From the NCBI GenBank assembly GCA_018061375.1, contig JAGOUG010000048.1, positions 1-6,451 of the forward strand: a DNA stretch of 6,451 nucleotides. Direction: 5' to 3'. The translations under genes were made by a program, and so were the position numbers. Source of the DNA: Candidatus Saccharimonadota bacterium. Lineage in GTDB: Bacteria > Patescibacteriota > Saccharimonadia > Saccharimonadales > UBA7683. The stretch's first letter is position 1. Each line of letters opens with the position of its first letter. The notes below the pieces were generated by a model. The model had not been told where the DNA came from, searched no databases, and saw nothing but the letters and a program-made list of their open reading frames with translations. This document shows positions 1 to 3,924 of the stretch, in pieces.

Positions 1-912
1 GCCCTGTTTTGCCGCAATATAGGCCGCAAAGGCCGCTACAACTGTTTTACCTGAGCCAACATCTCCTTCGAGTAGTCTATTCATGGGGTGTTCTTTATTA
101 ACATCTTGTAGAATCTCCCAGGCTGATTTCTTCTGAGCTGGCGTGAGTTCAAATGGCAGTGCTTTTGTGTACTGTTTTGCAAACGCTTCATCAAACTCAA
201 TTTTTAGAGCAATTTCGTGCTCGGCTCTTTGTTTATTCATTTGGCCAGCAAGTACATAGGCAAAAACTTCTTCAAAACCAATTCTGTGCCGAGCAACAAC
301 TAATGCCTCCTGGCTATCTGGCCAATGGAGCTGGCGAGCCGCTTCTGCAAATGTAATAAGATCGTGCTCTTCAACAATGTCATGTGACAATGTCTCCGGT
401 AGCTTCTGAAACAAACCAACTACCTCTCCGAGTGCCCTACGAATGTCCCTGGAATCCAACCCCTTTGTTTGCTGATAAATCGGTACAATGCGTGCGGTAT
501 TAGTGGTAAATTCTTTAAGTTCTTCAACAGTCGGATTCTGTAATGTATATCTGTTAAAACTAAAATCATACAGCCCAGAAAAGTAGTACTGTTGGTTCGC
601 TTTCAGTGATTTCTCTCTATACGGTTGATTAAACCAAACAACCCTAATTGCCGAACTGGCGTCTCTGATAACCGCTTCCGTAATGTGCATGCCGCGGCGC
701 ACACGCTTTGTGGTAATGGACTCAACTTGGGCCTTAACGGTAACGGCGCCGGGCTTAATGTCTATAATCGGTAACACCTGCGAATAATCATCGTACCGGC
801 GTGGCCAATTAGTAAGTAGGTCGTAAATAGTTGCAACACCAAGCTTCTCCAGCTTTTTAGCTGTTTCAACACCAACACCCTTAATGGTTTCAACCGAGGA
901 ACGCAGGTCCAT
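1..912 (-). CDS. recG: ATP-dependent DNA helicase RecG, N-terminal part (cut by left window edge)
   Basis: RecG is a superfamily 2 DNA translocase that remodels stalled replication forks and branched recombination intermediates in the cytoplasm. The window holds the first 304 codons; the frame stays open to base 1. Visible parts are an N-terminal helix-hairpin-helix-like stretch (IKGVGVETAKKLEKLG, about residues 10-25), the OB-fold wedge domain that grips branched DNA (about residues 55-140), the pre-helicase motif LTPAQKKSAWEIL and a perfect Walker A motif GDVGSGKT at residues 283-290, close to where it falls in full-length RecG proteins of about 690 residues. The DEAH box and helicase lobe 2 lie outside the window. 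The ATG at 912 is chosen because a -10 hexamer sits 7 nt upstream and the protein then starts where RecG homology starts. It is divergent from the GC-rich gene at 1023. The family assignment is firm. Confidence 0.96.
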   Translation of the reverse strand, partial: MDLRSSVETIKGVGVETAKKLEKLGVATIYDLLTNWPRRYDDYSQVLPIIDIKPGAVTVKAQVESITTKRVRRGMHITEAVIRDASSAIRVVWFNQPYREKSLKANQQYYFSGLYDFSFNRYTLQNPTVEELKEFTTNTARIVPIYQQTKGLDSRDIRRALGEVVGLFQKLPETLSHDIVEEHDLITFAEAARQLHWPDSQEALVVARHRIGFEEVFAYVLAGQMNKQRAEHEIALKIEFDEAFAKQYTKALPFELTPAQKKSAWEILQDVNKEHPMNRLLEGDVGSGKTVVAAFAAYIAAKQG

Positions 913-919
913 ACCTCAG

Positions 920-925
920 ATTATA
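920..925 (-). promoter_or_regulatory. recG -10 element, leaderless geometry
   Basis: A perfect TATAAT on the minus strand ends 7 nt before the recG ATG, so initiation at the usual distance would start the mRNA at or within a base of the start codon. No convincing -35 hexamer is seen at 16-18 nt. A GAGG lies only 1 nt before the ATG, too close for a normal Shine-Dalgarno site. That transcription is leaderless is inferred. Confidence 0.6.
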
Positions 926-930
926 GAGTA

Positions 931-959
931 TTGTAATTTATACGTATTTGTGCTATAAT
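931..959 (+). promoter_or_regulatory. Sigma70-type promoter of the GC-rich gene
   Basis: TTGTAA (931-936), a 17-bp spacer and TATAAT (954-959) with an upstream TG giving TGCTATAAT, an extended -10. Initiation is expected near 966, leaving a leader of about 57 nt before the GTG at 1023. Its -35 lies beside the recG -10, so the two divergent promoters are packed within about 40 bp and may influence each other. Confidence 0.8.
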
Positions 960-969
960 TTTAATATGG

Positions 970-1001
970 CTCTATTCTAGAGTACATCTGGACTAGTCCA
1001 G
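970..1001 (+). promoter_or_regulatory. Structured 5' leader: small hairpin plus 14-bp perfect palindrome
   Basis: Just downstream of the expected start site, CTCTA/TAGAG (970-974 and 978-982, 3-nt loop) can form a hairpin. It is followed at 988-1001 by the perfect palindrome CTGGACTAGTCCAG. As DNA the palindrome could be an operator for a dimeric repressor; as RNA it could be a stem near the 5' end. The inverted repeats are directly seen; either role is inferred. The Shine-Dalgarno site GGAG (1011-1014) lies outside both. Confidence 0.5.
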
Positions 1002-1022
1002 CGAACCTTTGGAGAAGAATCA

Positions 1023-1475
1023 GTGCAGAGCGAGACCGCTTTCTCACCCGAATTGGCCCAACAGGCCATCAACCTGGTGATGCCCACCATCACCAACATG
1101 ATGAAGAGCCACATGGTTCGGCATGGCCACCTCCACATCACCGTGGGGTGGACCCCGCCGGCCAACCCTCACACCAACGTGGTGCCGATCGCTGAGCGTT
1201 CGCTCGGAGATGTCAGCACCTGGGAGATGGACTACAAGGCCATCGCAGAGGGCAAGCGCACCATGGTGGCACGTGAGCGCATCAGCAGCCGTGAGGTCGT
1301 CGATCAGGGCAAGTCCCTCGAAGGCGAGCCCCCCTGGCCGGGCGGTGTGATCGTCGAGGACGCCATCGTCACCATCTCCGGCCTGGAGTCGGAGTTCGAT
1401 GAGCTGTTCAGCTACATGATCGCTCACGCGATCGTGGCGCTTCGTCACAACGAGGAGCGCAAGGCCGCAGCCTGA
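1023..1475 (+). CDS. GC-rich 150-residue protein, possible GlcG/HbpS (DUF336)-like fold
   Basis: I do not recognise this gene with confidence. It encodes 150 residues with no signal peptide or membrane segment, so it is probably cytoplasmic. The GTG start is chosen because GGAGAAG lies at a normal distance upstream (from 1011). The C-terminal half (residues 98-140), with LEGEPPWPGG, an IVEDAIVTISGL strand and a final helix FDELFSYMIAHAIVAL, resembles the GlcG/HbpS haem-binding family, where an LEGG-V-P segment precedes a GAVGVSG strand and a closing helix. The N-terminal helix and HLHITVG strand (residues 8-42) also fit. This comparison is from memory and weak. Histidines cluster at residues 30-38 and M and H are frequent, compatible with haem or metal binding but not proof of it. 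Codon use is unlike all neighbours: 26 of its first 30 codons end in G or C, against 14 of 30 in the penicillin-binding protein gene. This suggests transfer from a high-GC organism, or strong codon selection. It has its own promoter and terminator. Confidence 0.75.
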   Translation: MQSETAFSPELAQQAINLVMPTITNMMKSHMVRHGHLHITVGWTPPANPHTNVVPIAERSLGDVSTWEMDYKAIAEGKRTMVARERISSREVVDQGKSLEGEPPWPGGVIVEDAIVTISGLESEFDELFSYMIAHAIVALRHNEERKAAA

Positions 1476-1491
1476 TCACCCCCACAGAAGC

Positions 1492-1551
1492 ACCTAGGCT
1501 GAGTCCAACTCAGTAAAGCAGCGTCGACAATACCAGTCCGCTCTCCTAGGT
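1492..1551 (+). other. Predicted three-way-junction RNA structure in the 3' untranslated region
   Basis: Three stems can be drawn by eye. P1 is ACCTAGG (1492-1498) with CCTAGGT (1545-1551), 7 bp. P2 follows directly: CTGAGT (1499-1504) with ACTCAG (1508-1513), loop CCA. P3 is AGCG (1520-1523) with CGCT (1539-1542), stacked across a TC bulge on GAC (1526-1528) with GTC (1536-1538), loop of 7. Joining strands are TAAAGC and CT. The structure sits 16 nt after the stop codon and 3 nt before the terminator hairpin, so it would be the 3' end of the mRNA or a small RNA released from it. I do not match it to a known riboswitch or ribozyme. Confidence 0.5.
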
Positions 1552-1554
1552 ACC

Positions 1555-1576
1555 GCCCCGAGCAATCGGGGCTTTT
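1555..1576 (+). terminator. Intrinsic terminator of the GC-rich gene
   Basis: GCCCCGA (1555-1561) pairs perfectly with TCGGGGC (1566-1572) around a GCAA (GNRA) tetraloop, followed directly by TTTT (1573-1576). The 7-bp GC-rich stem and T run are the textbook arrangement. It closes the cassette that starts with the promoter at 931. Confidence 0.9.
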
Positions 1577-1595
1577 AATACCGAAAAAATTCTCT

Positions 1596-1621
1596 GTCAT
1601 TCCAGCGTAGTTAGGAATGAC
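1596..1621. repeat. 8-bp inverted repeat overlapping the dehydratase promoter
   Basis: GTCATTCC (1596-1603) and GGAATGAC (1614-1621) are perfect inverted copies separated by 10 nt. The right arm overlaps the proposed -35 of the next gene, so it could be an operator. The arm sequence also recalls dispersed bacterial palindromic elements beginning GTCATTCC. With one copy in view these cannot be separated. Confidence 0.5.
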
Positions 1622-1646
1622 GACTGTCGGAGTACTGGGTTATACT
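1617..1646 (+). promoter_or_regulatory. Dehydratase promoter, leaderless geometry
   Basis: ATGACG (1617-1622) as -35, an 18-bp spacer and TATACT (1641-1646) as -10. The -10 ends 6 nt before the ATG at 1653, so the transcript should start at the start codon. An upstream in-frame ATG at 1617 lies inside the -35 hexamer and cannot be the start if this promoter is used. Confidence 0.6.
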
Positions 1647-1652
1647 AAACGT

Positions 1653-1946
1653 ATGCATAGAACACCTCAAGGATGGACCAAACGTGATGAGACATTAGTA
1701 TTAGAACTGAAGTGCCCAGACTTTATGCGAACTCTTGCATTACTAAATTCTGTTGCAGATATCGCCGAATCGCTAAATCACCACCCAGATATAGGCATCC
1801 GAAACTACAATGAGCTCATAGTCTCAACCACAACTCATAGCAAGGGTGGACTCACAGACAAAGACTATACACTCGCGGAAGAAATTAACGATCTCATCAA
1901 CTATCAAGACCAGAAACACGCCATTGAAGTTAATGGCAGAGGTTAG
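1653..1946 (+). CDS. Pterin-4a-carbinolamine dehydratase family protein
   Basis: This family dehydrates 4a-hydroxy-tetrahydropterin to quinonoid dihydropterin, recycling the cofactor of aromatic amino acid hydroxylases; some members act in molybdopterin metabolism or as protein partners. The 97-residue product matches the family signature residue by residue: E39, H43-H44-P45, Y52 after six residues, H62 after nine more and D71 after eight more. The two histidines at 43-44 and H62 correspond to the catalytic histidines. Family proteins are usually about 95-110 residues, so this is full length and cytosolic. The start at 1653 is preferred over an in-frame ATG at 1617 because of the promoter position and because the protein then begins near the conserved W8. 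No hydroxylase or pterin biosynthesis gene is visible nearby, so its substrate here is unclear. It lies 41 nt before the exported-protein gene, which seems to have its own promoter. Confidence 0.92.
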   Translation: MHRTPQGWTKRDETLVLELKCPDFMRTLALLNSVADIAESLNHHPDIGIRNYNELIVSTTTHSKGGLTDKDYTLAEEINDLINYQDQKHAIEVNGRG

Positions 1947-1952
1947 AACTTC

Positions 1953-1981
1953 TGTACAACCCATCTATTTAGTGATATCGT
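1953..1981 (+). promoter_or_regulatory. Promoter of the exported-protein gene, leaderless geometry
   Basis: TGTACA (1953-1958), a 17-bp spacer and TATCGT (1976-1981) preceded by TGA, giving an extended -10. Each hexamer matches consensus at four of six positions. The -10 ends 6 nt before the ATG at 1988, again predicting a transcript that starts at the start codon. No good Shine-Dalgarno site is present. Weaker than the other promoters listed. Confidence 0.45.
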
Positions 1982-1987
1982 ACGGAA

Positions 1988-2506
1988 ATGAAATATTCAA
2001 CTAAGGGAGCGTTATTTGGAGCAGGCCTTGCTAGCGTTTTGACATTCGGACTTGCAAAGACGGCTGAAGCAAATTCGCTTTCTGCCGAAGAAATTCGAGC
2101 CGACAGAATTGAAGCAATCAGTACCTGTGTAGGCGTACTCAGCATGGAAGAGACAAAATTTAATGAATTTCCATCAGACTGCCAAGAGGTACGACAAGAT
2201 ATTCCATACACATTAACCGAAACTATTCAGCATACTGCCGGTGACTTTGGTATAGAACAAGCAGTCGGTGCAAACACTGAACAAACATTTGTTTTACCAC
2301 CAAGTAGAGTTGTTGAAGATCTTGATATAGATAGCTATGTAGAAGACATTCTGAAAGGCGACGCTGAATTAGATAGACTTCTCGTAGGACTAGGAGCAGT
2401 TTCGTTCTTTGCGACATTTGTTGGTACTGGAGCAATGTTTGGTGAACGAAGAGATCCAGAGAATGACGAAGAAGCCGGACAGCAAACGCTAGTCATTACG
2501 TTATAA
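1988..2506 (+). CDS. Unrecognised exported protein with C-terminal membrane anchor
   Basis: I do not recognise a family. The 172-residue protein starts with a basic N-terminus (MKYSTK) and a hydrophobic stretch (residues 7-23) ending in an AEA motif, giving a likely signal peptidase I site after residue 28. Residues 29-130 would lie outside the cell, are acidic, and hold the protein's only two cysteines (C47 and C65), which could form a disulfide. Residues 131-151 form one transmembrane helix followed by the basic GERR stop-transfer residues and an acidic cytoplasmic tail. The predicted topology is N-outside, C-inside, single pass. No LPxTG sorting signal is present. It ends 7 bp from the tyrS stop codon in convergent orientation, with no obvious terminator between them. 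Because these bacteria are thought to live attached to other bacteria, a surface role is possible, but that is speculation. Confidence 0.85.
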   Translation: MKYSTKGALFGAGLASVLTFGLAKTAEANSLSAEEIRADRIEAISTCVGVLSMEETKFNEFPSDCQEVRQDIPYTLTETIQHTAGDFGIEQAVGANTEQTFVLPPSRVVEDLDIDSYVEDILKGDAELDRLLVGLGAVSFFATFVGTGAMFGERRDPENDEEAGQQTLVITL

Positions 2507-2513
2507 ATTTATC

Positions 2514-3743
2514 TTACTTAATCAGTGCGAATGAGTTTTTGCCGCGCTTGAGGAGCTTGTAATCGTACACGCTATTTAGTGAAGATAGTTCAGTTTCAGA
2601 ATCTACTTTTTCACCGTTAACTGAAACTGCACCTGAGCTTATGAATCTATTGGCTTCAGAATTTGAAGCCGCAAGTTCCGCACCGACAAGTGCTTCGGTA
2701 ATAGAGCTTGCAGAAACAACCGGTAGTTCTTTTGCAAGTTCTTGCACATCGGCCTCTGAAAGTTCAGTAAAATCTTTACTGCCAAACAATACTTCGCTGA
2801 CGCTTTTTGCACTATTGGCTTTCTGTTCACCGTGTACAAGTTTTGTAACTTCGTAGGCAAGGTACTTTTGGGCTGCGCGGTTTTGAGGGTTCTGTTTAAA
2901 TTCTGCCATTAATGCATCATATTCTTGCGGCTGAATAAGCGTGTACACCTTTAGGTAATCGGCTACACCTTCGTCATCACAGTTAAGCCAGAATTGGTAG
3001 AACTTAAAGGCACTCGTCTTCGCTTCATCAAGCCAGATTGCACCTTCTTCAGATTTACCAAACTTTACACCAGTAGACTTATTCACAATAAGTGGAGTTG
3101 AGTAGACGTGTGCTTCACCGCCATCAAGCTTTCTAATAATTTCAACACCAGCAAGGCTATTGCCCCATTGGTCTGCGCCACAGACCTGCAGCGTAGCGCC
3201 TTTTTCTCTGTATAAATGTAGGAAGTCGTATCCTTGAATAAGTGAGTAGCTAAATTCAGCATAACTCAGACCAGCCGCCCCTTCGCCAATACGTGATTGC
3301 ACAAATTCACGGTCAAGTAGTTGGGTCATTGAAAGATGCTTGCCAATTGTCCGTAGGAAGTCGACATAATTAATGTCTTTAAACCAATCATGATTATTCA
3401 CCGTTTCAAAGTCTTGTCCAGCAAACACTGTTTTGTACTGAGCCGTAAGACCGGCAACGTTCCTGTCAATCTCTTCAAGTTCTTTTAAATCGCGCTCTTG
3501 CTTTTTACCATCGGGGTCACCGATTAAACCAGTCGCACCGCCAACTAGTAGTATTGCTCTGTGGCCATGAACCATAAACTGCCGTACCATCATCGCAGCA
3601 GCTAAGTTACCAACCGTCATAGAATCGCTACTCGGATCAACACCCCAGTAAAACGTAATCGGGTCACCATCAATAGCTGTTATGTCTTTAAAGGTTGTTT
3701 GGTTTACGAATCCGCGCCATCTAAGTTCTTCTGAAAGTGTCAT
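2514..3743 (-). CDS. tyrS: Tyrosyl-tRNA synthetase
   Basis: TyrRS is a class I aminoacyl-tRNA synthetase that charges tRNA-Tyr in the cytosol. The 409-residue product is of normal bacterial length (about 400-425). Visible landmarks are the Rossmann-fold stretch LLVGGATGLIGDP, the tyrosine-binding segment YSLIQGYDFLHLY (residues 166-178), GADQWGN (189-195), the KMSKS-equivalent KFGKS (227-231) and a C-terminal S4 RNA-binding domain (about 348-405). The HIGH-equivalent is TVGN (43-46), so both histidines are replaced, which is unusual. The start at 3743 is chosen because AAGGA lies 7 nt upstream and homology begins at MTLSEELRWRGF. The frame stays open upstream to an ATG at 3881, but that codon lies in the -35 region and the extra 46 residues do not look like TyrRS. 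The gene is expressed from its own promoter about 100 nt upstream, through a leader with a Tyr-rich mini-ORF. Confidence 0.97.
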   Translation of the reverse strand: MTLSEELRWRGFVNQTTFKDITAIDGDPITFYWGVDPSSDSMTVGNLAAAMMVRQFMVHGHRAILLVGGATGLIGDPDGKKQERDLKELEEIDRNVAGLTAQYKTVFAGQDFETVNNHDWFKDINYVDFLRTIGKHLSMTQLLDREFVQSRIGEGAAGLSYAEFSYSLIQGYDFLHLYREKGATLQVCGADQWGNSLAGVEIIRKLDGGEAHVYSTPLIVNKSTGVKFGKSEEGAIWLDEAKTSAFKFYQFWLNCDDEGVADYLKVYTLIQPQEYDALMAEFKQNPQNRAAQKYLAYEVTKLVHGEQKANSAKSVSEVLFGSKDFTELSEADVQELAKELPVVSASSITEALVGAELAASNSEANRFISSGAVSVNGEKVDSETELSSLNSVYDYKLLKRGKNSFALIK

Positions 3744-3774
3744 TGTCTGTTCCTTATGAATATAATTAAAGTGT

Positions 3775-3836
3775 AATACAACGGTATATTGTAGCTCTAG
3801 CGAGCATACGGTAGATACATATAGTGTAGTTGTATT
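3775..3836 (-). promoter_or_regulatory. tyrS leader with mutually exclusive hairpins (candidate attenuator)
   Basis: Read on the minus strand, hairpin A pairs AATACAAC (3836-3829) with GTTGTATT (3782-3775), 8 bp. It encloses hairpin B, GTATGCTC...GAGCTAC (3809-3791), with a 7-bp stem, one bulged base and a 4-nt loop. The alternative hairpin C pairs TACAA (3793-3789) with TTGTA (3781-3777) and shares bases with both A and B, so C excludes them. The 5' arms of A and B lie inside the Tyr-rich mini-ORF, so a ribosome paused on its Tyr codons would block A and B and favour C. No T run typical of a terminator and no clear masking of the AAGGA site is seen, so how the switch would be read out is unknown. 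The T-box sequence is absent. Confidence 0.5.
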
Positions 3837-3844
3837 CTGTTCAT
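3797..3844 (-). CDS. Putative 15-residue Tyr-rich leader peptide of tyrS
   Basis: A 15-codon ORF (MNRIQLHYMYLPYAR, stop TAG) starts 8 nt after the tyrS -10 element, so it would be translated from a leaderless or nearly leaderless mRNA. Tyr codons fall at positions 8, 10 and 13, an enrichment expected of a sensing peptide for charged tRNA-Tyr, as in classical amino acid operon leaders. Its stop codon falls at the tip of hairpin B in the leader. Three TAT codons in AT-rich DNA could arise by chance, so conservation in relatives is the needed test. Confidence 0.45.
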   Translation of the reverse strand: MNRIQLHYMYLPYAR

Positions 3845-3852
3845 CTATTGCT

Positions 3853-3881
3853 AGTATATCATCTGATATTATCGTGCTCAA
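3853..3881 (-). promoter_or_regulatory. tyrS promoter
   Basis: On the minus strand, TTGAGC (3881-3876), a 17-bp spacer and TATACT (3858-3853) preceded by TGA, an extended -10. The expected start is near 3846, giving a leader of about 100 nt before the tyrS ATG. This is the best-matching minus-strand promoter in the window. Confidence 0.8.
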
Positions 3882-3892
3882 AATGATATACT
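3853..3892. repeat. 10-bp inverted repeat made of two back-to-back extended -10 elements
   Basis: AGTATATCAT (3853-3862) and ATGATATACT (3883-3892) are perfect inverted copies 20 nt apart. The left arm, read leftward, is the tyrS extended -10 (TGATATACT). The right arm, read rightward, is the same 9-mer and could be an extra -10 (3887-3892) for the penicillin-binding protein gene, starting near 3899. It may equally be an operator serving both genes. Confidence 0.5.
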
Positions 3893-3910
3893 TGATACAT
3901 AAGCATGAGG

Positions 3911-3916
3911 TACAAT
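3911..3916 (+). promoter_or_regulatory. Penicillin-binding protein gene -10 element, near-leaderless geometry
   Basis: TACAAT ends 8 nt before the ATG at 3925, predicting a transcript with almost no leader. The -35 is poor (TATACT at 18 nt, in the inverted repeat arm). The AAGGA at 3919-3923 is only 1 nt from the ATG, too close for a standard Shine-Dalgarno site. Confidence 0.5.
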
Positions 3917-3924
3917 AAAAGGAT

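Noticed and set aside
1044..1448. Long minus-strand ORF (134 codons) antisense to the GC-rich gene
   Set aside because: GC-rich DNA lacks stop codons in several frames; it has no ribosome site or promoter, and the translation is low-complexity Asp/Gly/His/Leu-rich.
1492..1551. Hammerhead ribozyme or tRNA-like gene in the 3' structure
   Set aside because: The hammerhead core (CTGANGA and GAAA) and tRNA features (TTCGA-type T arm, 7-nt anticodon loop) are absent.
1617..1652. Upstream in-frame ATG (1617) as the dehydratase start
   Set aside because: It lies within the proposed -35 and the added 12 residues precede the family homology; ATG 1653 sits at the expected transcript start.
1940..1954. 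Hairpin at the end of the dehydratase gene as a terminator
   Set aside because: The stem is short with a wobble pair, overlaps the stop codon, and is not followed by a T run.
2505..2513. Bidirectional terminator between the convergent genes
   Set aside because: Only an AT-only palindrome (ATAAATTTAT) without a GC stem is present; termination may occur inside the neighbouring genes or by another mechanism.
3744..3846. T-box riboswitch in the tyrS leader
   Set aside because: The leader is too short and lacks the conserved T-box sequence and a terminator/antiterminator pair with a T run.
3744..3881. Extended tyrS reading frame starting at ATG 3881 (455 residues)
   Set aside because: That ATG lies in the -35 region, the added 46 residues do not resemble a TyrRS N-terminus, and a proper AAGGA site precedes the ATG at 3743.
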